This document shows positions 42,638-51,413 of a DNA stretch of 64,000 nt, in pieces. Position numbers and translations under genes: made by a program. Source of the stretch: Alteraurantiacibacter hainanensis (GTDB taxonomy: Bacteria > Pseudomonadota > Alphaproteobacteria > Sphingomonadales > Sphingomonadaceae); the NCBI RefSeq assembly GCF_036321025.1, contig NZ_JAZAPB010000002.1, positions 62,001 through 126,000 of the forward strand, written 5' to 3'. Under the pieces are notes generated by a model. It ran no database searches. It worked only from the letters and a program-made list of their open reading frames with translations, and had not been told where the DNA came from. Numbering within the stretch: position 1 is the stretch's first letter; each line of letters begins with the position of its first letter.

Positions 42638-44025
42638 CCGGAGTCCTCCGCCTCCTTGCGGCGCTGCTGCTGGTCAGTCTGGCGCCGCAGGCTCATGCCA
42701 CCACGCTGCTTCCCGAAGCCGCGCCTGCCGAGGCGCCGGCCACGCCTGCGCCCACCGCGGGTTCCATCCAGGTGGAGCCGACGGCAGGGCAGGACGAACG
42801 CATAGAAGCGCGCCTGACGGATATATTTGCCAACGTTCCCAGCCTGTCGCAGGTGAGGGTTTCGGTGCAGCAGGGCGTCGTCACCCTTTCCGGCACCGCG
42901 CCCGACGATGCGGCACTGGCGCGCGCGGAAGCGATCGCCGGCGGCGTGGAGGGAGTCGCCACGGTCGAAAACACCATCGAGCGCGACCTGTCGGTGGACA
43001 TCGGCGAGGGGATCGGCGGTCTGGGCGAGCGAGTGGAGCAGTTCAGCCGCATGCTGCCGCTGGTGGGCCTGGCGGTGCTGGTTGCGCTGGCAATTGCCGC
43101 GTTCGGCTACCTCCTCGCCTCCTTCACCAGGCTTTGGCGGCGGGTGGCGCCCAACGGCTTCCTGGCCGAGCTGATCGCCAGCGCACTGCGCTTCGTTTTC
43201 GTGATCGCGGGGATAGTGGTCGGGCTCGACATGATCGGCGCGGGGGCGCTGATGGGGGCGGTGCTCGGCGGTGCGGGCGTGATCGGTATCGCGCTGGGCT
43301 TTGCCATGCGGGACACGGTCGAGAACTACGTCGCCAGCCTGATGCTGAGCCTGCGCCAGCCGTTCCGCGCCAATGATCACGTCGTGATCGACACCCAGGA
43401 AGGCCGTGTCATTCGCCTGACGAGCCGCGCGACCGTGCTGATGACGCTGGACGGCAACCACCTGCGCATTCCCAATTCCGCCGTCTTCAAGGCGGTGATC
43501 CTGAACTACACCCGCAACCCGCAGCGCCGCTTCGATTTCGAGCTGGGCGTGGATGCCGACGACGATGCCGAGGCCGCGCGCCTGTTGGGGCGCGAAACGC
43601 TCTCGGGGCTGGACTTCGTGCTGAACGATCCCCCGCCCGAGGTTCACATCGCGCGGGTGGGCGATTCCAACGTGGTGCTGACGTTCTTCGGGTGGGTGGA
43701 CCAGCGCAAGGCCGATTACCTAAAGGCCAAGAGCCGTTCCATCTCCGCGTGCAAGGTGGCGCTGGAAGATGCCGGCTTCGCGCTGCCCGAACCGATCTAC
43801 CGCCTGCGCTTCGACCAGCGCACGGCCACCCTGCCGTTCGAGAATATCGGCGAGAGGCGGGCCGCACCGTCCGCCCCGCCGCCTGCGCCCCGCCACGCAC
43901 CGACGGTCGTCACCGCGAACGACGTCGCGCCCGAGGACGAGATCGCGCGCATGGTGGACGAGGAACGCGCCAGCGATCCGGGGCAGGAAAAGGACCTGCT
44001 CGATTCCGGCAGGCCGGTAGAGTGA
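42634..44025 (+). CDS. MscS-type channel with periplasmic BON domain
   Basis: The protein has a signal peptide, a BON domain (about residues 50-120, VRVSVQQGVVTLSGTAPDDAAL), three membrane helices and an MscS pore and beta domain (GAGVIGIALGFAMRDTVENYVAS, RANDHVVIDTQEGRV). A disordered Pro-rich tail follows. The start is a problem: the only site that puts the signal peptide at the N-terminus with a short overlap is a CTG at 42634, overlapping the previous stop as CTGA; a GTG at 42568 would add 22 unlikely residues. The mature length is about 440 residues. Confidence 0.88.
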   Translation: MTGVLRLLAALLLVSLAPQAHATTLLPEAAPAEAPATPAPTAGSIQVEPTAGQDERIEARLTDIFANVPSLSQVRVSVQQGVVTLSGTAPDDAALARAEAIAGGVEGVATVENTIERDLSVDIGEGIGGLGERVEQFSRMLPLVGLAVLVALAIAAFGYLLASFTRLWRRVAPNGFLAELIASALRFVFVIAGIVVGLDMIGAGALMGAVLGGAGVIGIALGFAMRDTVENYVASLMLSLRQPFRANDHVVIDTQEGRVIRLTSRATVLMTLDGNHLRIPNSAVFKAVILNYTRNPQRRFDFELGVDADDDAEAARLLGRETLSGLDFVLNDPPPEVHIARVGDSNVVLTFFGWVDQRKADYLKAKSRSISACKVALEDAGFALPEPIYRLRFDQRTATLPFENIGERRAAPSAPPPAPRHAPTVVTANDVAPEDEIARMVDEERASDPGQEKDLLDSGRPVE

Positions 44026-44201
44026 GGATGTAACAGCGGCGGGTGAGCGAATTGCCTCGACAAAGGCCGATTTCGCCATTCTACTTGGCCGTGGTGCAAA
44101 TCGGGAGAGGTGTGCCGCAACATAAGTGTCGCAAAGATGCACTAGGCGCAATCTCGACGGATGTCCGATTTGCACGCTGCGCAAGCATTGGGAGACGACT
44201 C

Positions 44202-45353
44202 ATGAGGAAAACCTTGGCTGGCCTGCTGTCAGCAACTGCATTCATCGCCACGCCGGCCGTGGCGGACGATGGACAATTCTATGTCGGCGTGGGTGGCGGC
44301 GTGGTGCTGCCAGAAAATCTCGATCTCGAAGACCCGGTTACCGGCGACCTTCTGATCGGCGAGAACGCTGCCGGCTGGGAAGGCGAGGCCCTTTTCGGCT
44401 ACGACGCCGGGCCGGTGCGATTTGAAGTCGAAGGCAGCTACAAGACCTTCGGGATCGACGCCTTCGAGGGCGGTTCGGTGGGCGTGCCCGTCGAACTGGA
44501 TGGCAACAACGATCCCGTTTACGATTTCGGCCGGGTCGAGCCGATCGACGGCGATGCCGAGATATTCAGCGGCATGGCCAACGTTCTCTTCGATGCCGGC
44601 GGAAATGACGGTTTCGGCGTCTCGCTGGGTGGCGGCGTCGGATTTTCCAACGCTCGCTTCTTCGACATCGCGGCTGTCCCCTCGGACATCGACATCGTGG
44701 ACGACAACGATGTCCAGTTCGCCTGGCAGTTCCTGTTGCAGGCGCGCGCTCCGATCGCCGACGACGTCGATCTGTCGCTGAAGTACAAGTATCACAACGT
44801 GAGCGACCCGAGTTTCGTCGATGGCTCCGGGCGCCAGTTCGATGCCGATGTCGCGACCCATTCGATCCTGGCGACGGTGATGTTCTACTTCGGTGGCGAG
44901 GAACCGGCTCCGCCGCCTCCCCCGCCGCCGCCGCCTCCGCCCCCGCCGCCTCCGCCTCCGCCGCCTCCCCCGCCGCCCCCGCCGCCTCCGCCGGCGCCGG
45001 TCTGCGAGCAGGGCCCCTACATCGTGTTCTTCGATTGGGACGAGTCGACCATCACGCCGGAAGCGGCCACGGTGCTCAACTCCGCCATCACAGCCTACGG
45101 CGATTGCGGCTCGGCCTCGATCATGCTGGCCGGTCACACCGACCGTTCGGGCAGCGTGGAATACAACATGGGCCTGGCAGAGCGTCGCAACGACTCGGTG
45201 CAGGAATACCTCACCGGCCGTGGCATCCCCGCCGGTCGTATCTCGACCGAAGCCTTTGGCGAGAGCATGCCCCGCGTGCCGACCGCCGATGGTGTTCGCG
45301 AACTGCAGAACCGCCGCGTGGAAATCACTTACGGTCCGGGTTCGGGCATGTAA
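44202..45353 (+). CDS. OmpA-family outer-membrane protein with polyproline linker
   Basis: The 383-residue protein has a signal peptide, an N-terminal eight-stranded barrel (about residues 22-230, ending VMFYF), a run of 28 consecutive prolines, and an OmpA C-terminal peptidoglycan-binding domain (IVFFDWDESTITPEA, GHTDRSGS, NRRVEITYG). It should tie the outer membrane to the wall. GGGAGA lies before the ATG. A strong intrinsic terminator follows. Confidence 0.95.
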   Translation: MRKTLAGLLSATAFIATPAVADDGQFYVGVGGGVVLPENLDLEDPVTGDLLIGENAAGWEGEALFGYDAGPVRFEVEGSYKTFGIDAFEGGSVGVPVELDGNNDPVYDFGRVEPIDGDAEIFSGMANVLFDAGGNDGFGVSLGGGVGFSNARFFDIAAVPSDIDIVDDNDVQFAWQFLLQARAPIADDVDLSLKYKYHNVSDPSFVDGSGRQFDADVATHSILATVMFYFGGEEPAPPPPPPPPPPPPPPPPPPPPPPPPPPPPAPVCEQGPYIVFFDWDESTITPEAATVLNSAITAYGDCGSASIMLAGHTDRSGSVEYNMGLAERRNDSVQEYLTGRGIPAGRISTEAFGESMPRVPTADGVRELQNRRVEITYGPGSGM

Positions 45354-45378
45354 GTTCACACGGACCGAACAACGAAAA

Positions 45379-45409
45379 GGGCCGGGAGCGATCCCGGCCC
45401 TTTCTGTTT
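45379..45409 (+). terminator. Intrinsic terminator of the ompA-like gene
   Basis: GGGCCGGGA (45379-45387) pairs with TCCCGGCCC (45392-45400) around a four-base loop and is followed by TTTCTGTTT. Confidence 0.85.
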
Positions 45410-45455
45410 GGGCGATCTCATCCGGAAGTCGGATTAGATCCGACGTGGCGCACAG

Positions 45456-45782
45456 TCACCTTTGGCTATCCGGTTCGGCGAGAAACGTGAGCTCGATGCT
45501 GAAGTCACCGTCCTGCACCTCGAGGTGATGAGGCACCGTCGGCGGCACGTCGATGCTCTCTCCTTCGCGCAGGACGACCGCTTCTCCCTCGTTGGCGGTG
45601 TCATCCCACGCGAAGCCGATCTCGCCGGAGAGAACGGTGAGCCGCGCCCAGGTTCCTTCCTTGAGCCTGTGTTCCTTCAGCAGCCCGGCGGGCAAGCCGG
45701 CGGTGTCGAACGGCCCGATCGTCCGATAGGCCTCGACCGAATCGGGCGCCGTGAACCTGCGGCCTGGTTCCGCCGCGCTCAT
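45456..45782 (-). CDS. DUF1971 (TehB-like) cupin protein
   Basis: The 108-residue protein is a compact cupin of the DUF1971 family, related to the domain found with tellurite-resistance methyltransferase TehB. Family marks are GLLKEHRLKEGTWARLTVLSGEIGF and VPPTVPHHLEV. The metal-binding His pair is in PHHLEV. It is the last gene of the truncated-haemoglobin operon and overlaps the membrane-protein gene by four bases. Its role with nitric oxide or tellurite is not established. Confidence 0.85.
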   Translation of the reverse strand: MSAAEPGRRFTAPDSVEAYRTIGPFDTAGLPAGLLKEHRLKEGTWARLTVLSGEIGFAWDDTANEGEAVVLREGESIDVPPTVPHHLEVQDGDFSIELTFLAEPDSQR

Positions 45783-46237
45783 GCCGCGCCGCCAGAGAAG
45801 GCTATGATCGCCGCGACTGCCACTCCGAAGAAAGCGATTGCTGCGGGGACCACGAGAATCTGCCCGTATACGGCCTTGCTCTCCATCGGTCCGAAGTGGG
45901 TCATCAGGAAGCCATCGCGATCGAGCGGCGAAGCGCCGCGACCGGGGTTCTGCAGAACCATGACGCGGCTGACCGCGAAGAACACCGCCACGTAGACGAT
46001 CGAGACGGCGATGGAGAGCATCGCCTTTCCGCTCGTTCCCAAAGCGGCGATCATGGCGGCAAGAAAGAGACCGTAACAGGCGATCATCGTCAGCCAGATC
46101 CGGGCCGGGAGCTCGAAGCCACGGGATTCGGGCTGGGCAACCGGCAGTTCACGGGGAGCGACCTCGATCTCGGGCAGAATGTCTTCCAGCCGGTCCGCAA
46201 TCTCGAATTCGCGGCGATGATCCTTGTATTCAAACAT
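45779..46237 (-). CDS. Membrane protein of the truncated-globin operon
   Basis: The 152-residue protein has a soluble N-terminal 50 residues (MFEYKDHRREFEIADRLEDILPEIEV) and three hydrophobic segments (about 58-75, 83-100 and 130-148). I do not recognise the family. AGGAGCC precedes the ATG. It lies between the globin gene (8-base overlap) and the DUF1971 gene (4-base overlap), so it belongs to the same translational unit. Confidence 0.78.
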   Translation of the reverse strand: MFEYKDHRREFEIADRLEDILPEIEVAPRELPVAQPESRGFELPARIWLTMIACYGLFLAAMIAALGTSGKAMLSIAVSIVYVAVFFAVSRVMVLQNPGRGASPLDRDGFLMTHFGPMESKAVYGQILVVPAAIAFFGVAVAAIIAFSGGAA

Positions 46238-46715
46238 GGGGTAGGCTCCTTCTTTCGATTGCTCCGCCGATGCCATCACGATCGATGGCGATGCCGGTCA
46301 GCAGGCTTTCCGCGATCATCCGCGCGCGTTGCCCCACCAGTTCCACGGCCTGGGGGCCGGGGTTCATCTGGCGAAGGTTGGCGTAGAAAAGCTCCAGCCA
46401 CCGGCTGAAATGCTGCTCGGTCAGACCGGGAATGGCGATGTGCTTCACCATCGGATTGCCTGAAAATTCGCCGCTGTTATGCAGCACCGAACGCCAGAAC
46501 TGCTTCATGCGGGCGAGGTGGGGCGGCCACTCGGCAATCCGCGCGGCAAAGATGGGGCCAAGCAGATCGTCCTGGCGGATCGAGGCATAGAAACCCTCGG
46601 CCATTTCCGAGATGAAGTCTTCATCGATCCCGATGGCCTCCGCCTCGGCGCGCTTTGCCGCGCGGGCCTGCCGGGCGTGATCGCGCAGGCGTGTCTTCTC
46701 GGCTGTTTCGGTCAT
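46230..46715 (-). CDS. Group III truncated haemoglobin
   Basis: This small haem protein of 161 residues probably binds O2 and NO and detoxifies nitric oxide. The group III pattern is clear: FYASIRQDDLLGPIFAARIAEWPPHLARMKQFWRSVLHNSGEFSGNP, conserved His residues in VKHIAIPGL and EQHFSRWLELF. The first 30 residues form a charged extension. The gene is divergent from an NsrR-like regulator with an operator between them, which supports a role against NO. Confidence 0.9.
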   Translation of the reverse strand: MTETAEKTRLRDHARQARAAKRAEAEAIGIDEDFISEMAEGFYASIRQDDLLGPIFAARIAEWPPHLARMKQFWRSVLHNSGEFSGNPMVKHIAIPGLTEQHFSRWLELFYANLRQMNPGPQAVELVGQRARMIAESLLTGIAIDRDGIGGAIERRSLPHV

Positions 46716-46726
46716 GGCTACGACCC

Positions 46727-46800
46727 TTAAATTAGTATCTTGGATACCCATTTAACTGGCTTGTCGATAAAATCAACATCCTATATGCATATTTAATGCA
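46727..46800. promoter_or_regulatory. Two operators between globin and nsrR genes
   Basis: The first is a long imperfect palindrome at 46727-46755, with outer arms TTAAAT and ATTTAA and a perfect core GTATC-TTG-GATAC. The second has TGCAT (46786-46790) and ATGCA (46796-46800) around ATTTA, close to the known NsrR pattern ATGCAT-rich/AAT-rich, and covers the nsrR start codon. Both genes could be repressed from here. Confidence 0.6.
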
Positions 46801-47230
46801 GCTAAGCCTGAAGACCGACTACGCCCTTCGCATGCTGATGGCGCTGGCTTCTACCGACGAGGTTCTCTCGGTGGACTGGATGGCCAAGCACTACGACATA
46901 TCGCGAAATCACCTGTCCAAGGTCGCGCAGCACCTGAACGCCGCGGGTCTGGTGAAGACAACCCGCGGGAGGGGCGGCGGCATGCAACTGGCCCGCCCGC
47001 CGAAGGACATAAATGTCGGCTCCGTGGTGCGCGAATTCGAACGCTTCGAGGGCTTCGTCGCCTGCATGGGCGGCGAAGCGGGATGCGTTATCGATGGAGT
47101 ATGCGGCCTGAAGCCGGCACTGGGCGGAGCGCTGGAGGCCTTCCTCCGGCATCTCGACCAGTTCACCCTGGCGGATATCGCCCGGAAGCCGGCAGCGATC
47201 AGGGAACGGCTGTTGGGCGCGGCGCTGTAA
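46796..47230 (+). CDS. nsrR: Rrf2 family NO-responsive regulator (NsrR-like)
   Basis: The 144-residue winged-helix protein has the Rrf2 recognition helix (AKHYDISRNHLSKVAQHL), the wing TTRGRGGGMQLARPP and three cysteines at 90, 97 and 103 in CMGGEAGCVIDGVC, the NsrR spacing for a [4Fe-4S] or [2Fe-2S] cluster that reacts with nitric oxide. No Shine-Dalgarno sequence precedes the ATG, which lies within an operator, so the message may be leaderless and autoregulated. Confidence 0.88.
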   Translation: MQLSLKTDYALRMLMALASTDEVLSVDWMAKHYDISRNHLSKVAQHLNAAGLVKTTRGRGGGMQLARPPKDINVGSVVREFERFEGFVACMGGEAGCVIDGVCGLKPALGGALEAFLRHLDQFTLADIARKPAAIRERLLGAAL

Positions 47231-47251
47231 GGCGCGCGCGCCCGCTCATGG

Positions 47252-47277
47252 TCACCGCCAGGCCGGGCGGGCGGTGA
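47252..47277. terminator. Hairpin between convergent nsrR and ppa
   Basis: TCACCGCC (47252-47259) and GGCGGTGA (47270-47277) form a perfect 8-base stem with a 10-base loop. There is no T run. It sits just after both stop codons and may end transcripts from both sides. Confidence 0.4.
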
Positions 47278-47280
47278 AAC

Positions 47281-47808
47281 CTACTTCTTGGCCCGCTCGA
47301 TCGCGTCCAGCACGATGCGCTTGGCTTCGGCGGCATCGCCCCAGGCGCCCACGCGCACCCACTTTTCCTTCTCCAGGTCCTTGTAGTGGGTGAAGAAGTG
47401 CTCGATCTGCTGGAAGATGATGCTGGGTAGATCCTTCGTCTCACCGACGTCCGAATAGTACGGGAAGGTCGTGTCGACAGGCACGCAGACCAGCTTCTCG
47501 TCGCCGCCGTGCTCGTCTTCCAGGTGCAGAACGCCGATCGGGCGCGCACGCACCACGCAGCCGGCCATGAAGGGGCTGCGCGCGATCACCAGCGCATCCA
47601 GCGGGTCGCCATCGGGCGACAGCGTGTGCGGCACGAAGCCGTAGTTCGCCGGATAGCGCATCGGCGTGTGCAGGATGCGGTCGACGAACAGCGCCCCCGA
47701 CTTCTTGTCGAATTCGTACTTCACCGGCTCGCCGCCTGTCGGCACTTCAATGACCACGTTCAGGCTCTCGGGCGGATTGTCGCCCGTGGCAATGTGTTCG
47801 ATACGCAT
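47281..47808 (-). CDS. ppa: Inorganic pyrophosphatase
   Basis: The enzyme hydrolyses pyrophosphate and drives biosynthesis. The 175-residue family I protein has the acidic active site DGDPLDALVIARSP and the conserved KYEFDKKSGALFVDRI and RYPANYGFVP. The ATG at 47808 gives the normal start (MRIEHI). Confidence 0.97.
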   Translation of the reverse strand: MRIEHIATGDNPPESLNVVIEVPTGGEPVKYEFDKKSGALFVDRILHTPMRYPANYGFVPHTLSPDGDPLDALVIARSPFMAGCVVRARPIGVLHLEDEHGGDEKLVCVPVDTTFPYYSDVGETKDLPSIIFQQIEHFFTHYKDLEKEKWVRVGAWGDAAEAKRIVLDAIERAKK

Positions 47809-47956
47809 GGATGCTCGTCCCTTTACGGTGTGTCTGGCACCCCTCCCAAATCCGCTGGCGCGCCTAGCCCAAGCGTCGCCGATTGCCAAGCGCGGGGATT
47901 GGGCGCACATTCCGGACAAAGGCAACAAGAGTCGTTTTGGGGACAGGAGAAACGCG

Positions 47957-49069
47957 ATGCATGTGGGTCTGGCCACGGGATTTGCCCATCAGGGCGGCGA
48001 ACACGGAAGCGATGCGGACTTCGTTCGCAACGAGATCGGCAACCTGCTGCTGGCGGAGGAACTGGGCTTCGATTCGGTGTGGATCACCGAGCACCACTTC
48101 TCCGATTACTCGATGTCGAACGATCCGTTGCAGCTGCTCACCTATATCGCCGCGCGCACGAAGCACGTGAAGCTGGGCACGCAGTGCATCATCGTGCCGT
48201 GGCACAACCCGGTGCGGCTGGCCGAGAAGATCATCAATCTCGATATCCTGTCCGGAGGCCGCGCGATCCTGGGTTTCGGCGGCGGGCTTTCGGCGCACGA
48301 ATTCGCCGGCCTGGGAGTGGACCAGAACAACAGCCGCGCGCTCTACAACGAAGTGCTCGACGTGCTGATACCGGCGCTGGAGACCGGCGTGATCGAGGGC
48401 GAGGGGACTTTCGGCAAGATTGCCCGCAGCGAATTGCGCCCCGGTCCGATCAAGAGCTTCGAGGGGCGCAAGTTCTGCGGTTCGCTTTCCGGATCCTCGA
48501 TGTATTCCGCGGCAAAGCACGGTTTCGGCAACATGGTGCTCATGCTGCCGCAGCGCGGGCAGGAGGCCCCGCCCAACCAGTACCGCGAGGTATGGCAGGA
48601 AGTGCACGGGGACGGCAGCGAGCCGCCGCCGCCGATGCTGAGCGGCAACTTCTACATCCACGAGGATGCCGACTACGCAGCCGAGCAGGGGCACAAGTAT
48701 CTCGCCCACACGATGCGCTCGGCCGTGAAGAACTACCACCTCGACACGCCCGGCACCTATGCCGACGTGACCGGTTACGAGCATTACGAGAAGATGATGC
48801 TGGATAGCCCCGAGGCGATCGAGGAATATGTCACCAAGTTCGGCAAATCCGCCGTCACCGGCACGCCGCAGATGATCCTCGACCGGATGTGGGAGCTGAA
48901 GGAAATCTACAAGCCGCAGGGCTTTTTCCCGCACGTCCACTTCGGCGGCATGCCGCAGGAGGATGCGGAACGGTCCATAAGGCTGTTCGCGAAGGAGGTG
49001 CTGCCCGAGCTGAAAAGCTGGGAAGCCGAGACCAGCATCGACGAGCGCTTCCTGGAGGCTGCGGAGTAG
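47957..49069 (+). CDS. LLM-class flavin-dependent oxidoreductase
   Basis: The 370-residue protein is a luciferase-like monooxygenase, probably using reduced FMN. The TIM-barrel shows AEELGFDSVWITEHHFSDYS, GTQCIIVPWHNPVRLAEKI and LDILSGGRAILGFGGG. A CAGGAGA site precedes the ATG at 47957. It stands alone; hydrocarbon, alkane-sulfonate or aldehyde substrates are all known in the class, so the substrate is open. Confidence 0.9.
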   Translation: MHVGLATGFAHQGGEHGSDADFVRNEIGNLLLAEELGFDSVWITEHHFSDYSMSNDPLQLLTYIAARTKHVKLGTQCIIVPWHNPVRLAEKIINLDILSGGRAILGFGGGLSAHEFAGLGVDQNNSRALYNEVLDVLIPALETGVIEGEGTFGKIARSELRPGPIKSFEGRKFCGSLSGSSMYSAAKHGFGNMVLMLPQRGQEAPPNQYREVWQEVHGDGSEPPPPMLSGNFYIHEDADYAAEQGHKYLAHTMRSAVKNYHLDTPGTYADVTGYEHYEKMMLDSPEAIEEYVTKFGKSAVTGTPQMILDRMWELKEIYKPQGFFPHVHFGGMPQEDAERSIRLFAKEVLPELKSWEAETSIDERFLEAAE

Positions 49070-49107
49070 TTGCGCGAGCGCCGGGCGCGGCCTAGAGGCT
49101 GCGGCCC

Positions 49108-50349
49108 ATGAGCAAGGGAAAAACACCGCAGGCCATCAGGGGCACGCAGGACATTTTCGGACCCGAGGCGGAGGCCTTCGCGTTCGTCGTCGAGACTTTC
49201 GAGCGCGTGCGCAGGCTCTATCGCTTCCGCCGGGTGGAAATGCCGGTGTTCGAGAAGACCGAGGTGTTCGCCCGCTCGATCGGCGAGACGACCGATATCG
49301 TCTCGAAGGAGATGTACACCTTCACCGACCGCGGCGACGAGAGCCTGACGCTGCGCCCCGAATTCACCGCCGGGATCTGCCGCGCCTTCCTCACCAACGG
49401 CTGGCAGCAGCACGCCCCGCTGAAGGCCGCGACCCACGGCCCGGTTTTCCGCTACGAACGTCCGCAGAAGGGCCGCTACCGCCAGTTCCACCAGATCGAC
49501 GCGGAGATCATCGGCGCGGCCGAACCGCAGGCCGATGTCGAACTTCTCGCGATGGCCGACCAGGTAATCCGCGAGCTGGGCATCGAGGGCATTACACTGC
49601 ACCTCAACACGCTGGGCGATGCCGATACGCGCGAGGCGTGGCGGGCGGCGCTGGTCGATTATTTCGGCGCGGTGAAGGGCGAGCTTTCGGAGGATTCGCA
49701 GGAGCGGCTGGGCAAGAACCCGCTGCGCATCCTCGATTCCAAGGACCCGCGCGACCGCATGTTCGTGGCCGATGCGCCCAAGATCGACGCCTTCCTGTCG
49801 GACGATGCGCGCGCATTCTTCGACGCCGTCACCAGCGGCCTCGATGCGGCGGGCGTGAAGTGGACCCGCGCCGAAAGCCTCGTGCGCGGGCTCGACTACT
49901 ATCGCCACACCGCCTTCGAGTTCATCCCGGACGAGGGCACTGCAGCCGCCGATGCGCTGGGCAGCCAGAGCACCATTCTTGGCGGCGGGCGCTACGATGG
50001 CCTGATGGAAAGCCTTGGCGGCCCGCACACGCCCGCGGTCGGCTGGGCCGCGGGGATCGAGCGGCTGGCGATGCTCGTGGGTGACAGTGGGGAAGCTCCG
50101 GCAGACGCCATCGTGGTGGTCGAGGACGATGCCCTGATGTCGCGCGGGGTCAGCACGCTGGGCGCACTGCGCGCAGCCGGGATGGCGGCGGAAATGATCG
50201 CCAGCGGCAGCCCCCGCAAGCGTTTCGACAAGGCGGTGAAGGCCGGCGCGCTCGCCATCGTCGGTCTCTCGCTGCGCGATGGCGAAGAGAACGTCCGGAT
50301 CAGGGCCGATGACCATCTGACCGCGCAGATCGAGGCGCTTCTCAATTGA
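49108..50349 (+). CDS. hisS: Histidyl-tRNA synthetase
   Basis: The class II synthetase of 413 residues has motif 1 around EMPVFEKTEVFARSIGETTDIVSKEMY, motif 2 FRYERPQKGRYRQFHQ, the histidine-binding LVRGLDYYRHTAFEF and motif 3 GWAAGIERLAML, with an anticodon domain at the end. Its stop overlaps the TTG start of prfA by four bases. The hisS-prfA-prmC order forms a translation operon. Confidence 0.97.
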   Translation: MSKGKTPQAIRGTQDIFGPEAEAFAFVVETFERVRRLYRFRRVEMPVFEKTEVFARSIGETTDIVSKEMYTFTDRGDESLTLRPEFTAGICRAFLTNGWQQHAPLKAATHGPVFRYERPQKGRYRQFHQIDAEIIGAAEPQADVELLAMADQVIRELGIEGITLHLNTLGDADTREAWRAALVDYFGAVKGELSEDSQERLGKNPLRILDSKDPRDRMFVADAPKIDAFLSDDARAFFDAVTSGLDAAGVKWTRAESLVRGLDYYRHTAFEFIPDEGTAAADALGSQSTILGGGRYDGLMESLGGPHTPAVGWAAGIERLAMLVGDSGEAPADAIVVVEDDALMSRGVSTLGALRAAGMAAEMIASGSPRKRFDKAVKAGALAIVGLSLRDGEENVRIRADDHLTAQIEALLN

Positions 50350-51413
50350 CCATCCCCGCCGAACGCCTCCGCCAGATCGCCAATCGCTTCGCCGAGCTCG
50401 AGGCGCGCATGGCGTCGGGCCAGCTCGAGGGCGAGGAATTCGTCCAGGCCAGCCGCGACTATGCCGAGCTGGAGCCGGTGGCGAAGATCGCCGCCGAGGT
50501 TTCCGCCATGCGCGAGGAGATCGCGGGGCTGAACGACATGCTCTCCGACCCCGAAATGCGCGCCATGGCGGAAGAAGAACTGGCGAGCCTGAAAAAGCAG
50601 TTGCCCGAAGCCGAGCGCAAGCTGGCGCTCGCCATGCTGCCGCGCGATGCGGCGGACCAGCGTCCGGCCATGCTGGAAATCCGCGCCGGCACGGGCGGTG
50701 ACGAGGCGGCGCTTTTCGCGGGCGACCTCTATCGCATGTACGAGAAATACGCCGCCGAGCAGGGCTGGAAGGTGGAGCCGGTCAGCGTGGCCGCCGCCGA
50801 GGTTGGCGGATTCAAGGAAATCGTCGCCAACGTCACCGGAACGGGCGTGTTCGCCAAGCTGAAGTTCGAGAGCGGCGTCCACCGCGTGCAGCGCGTGCCC
50901 GTGACGGAAAGCGGCGGACGCATCCACACCAGCGCGGCGACAGTGGCGGTGCTGCCGGAGCCGACGGAAGTCGACGTGTCCATCGACGAGAACGACCTGC
51001 GCATCGACATCTACCGCTCCAGCGGAGCAGGCGGGCAGCACGTGAACACGACCGATTCCGCGGTGCGCATCACCCACGTGCCCACCGGTATCGTGGTGGC
51101 GATGCAGGACGAGCGCAGCCAGCACAAGAACCGCGACAAGGCGATGAAGGTGCTTCGCTCGCGCCTCTACGAAAAGCGCCGCGAGGAAGCCCACGGGGCC
51201 GAGGCCGAAGCGCGCAAGGCCATGGTGGGCAGCGGCGACCGCTCCGAGCGCATTCGCACCTACAACTTCCCGCAGGGCCGCGTGACCGATCACCGCATCG
51301 GCCTCACCCTGCACAAGCTGCCCGAGGTGCTGGAAGGCACGGGGTTGAGCGAGCTGGTCGACGCGCTGATCGCCGAGGACGAGGCCAAGCGCCTGGCGGC
51401 GATGGACGCGTGA
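50346..51413 (+). CDS. prfA: Peptide chain release factor 1
   Basis: RF1 reads UAA and UAG and releases the finished peptide. The 355-residue protein has the GGQ loop (SSGAGGQHVNTTDSAV), and the preceding stretch RVPVTESGGRIHTSAATVAVLPE is typical. The PxT-type stop-codon motif PVT is present in that stretch. It starts on TTG inside hisS and overlaps prmC by four bases; PrmC modifies its GGQ glutamine. Confidence 0.97.
   Translation: MTIPAERLRQIANRFAELEARMASGQLEGEEFVQASRDYAELEPVAKIAAEVSAMREEIAGLNDMLSDPEMRAMAEEELASLKKQLPEAERKLALAMLPRDAADQRPAMLEIRAGTGGDEAALFAGDLYRMYEKYAAEQGWKVEPVSVAAAEVGGFKEIVANVTGTGVFAKLKFESGVHRVQRVPVTESGGRIHTSAATVAVLPEPTEVDVSIDENDLRIDIYRSSGAGGQHVNTTDSAVRITHVPTGIVVAMQDERSQHKNRDKAMKVLRSRLYEKRREEAHGAEAEARKAMVGSGDRSERIRTYNFPQGRVTDHRIGLTLHKLPEVLEGTGLSELVDALIAEDEAKRLAAMDA

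Noticed and set aside
46761..46776. FNR/Anr-like TTGTC...ATCAA element upstream of the globin gene
   Set aside because: The spacer is six bases instead of four and the left half has a mismatch, so it does not fit the dyad; the NsrR-like sites explain the region better.
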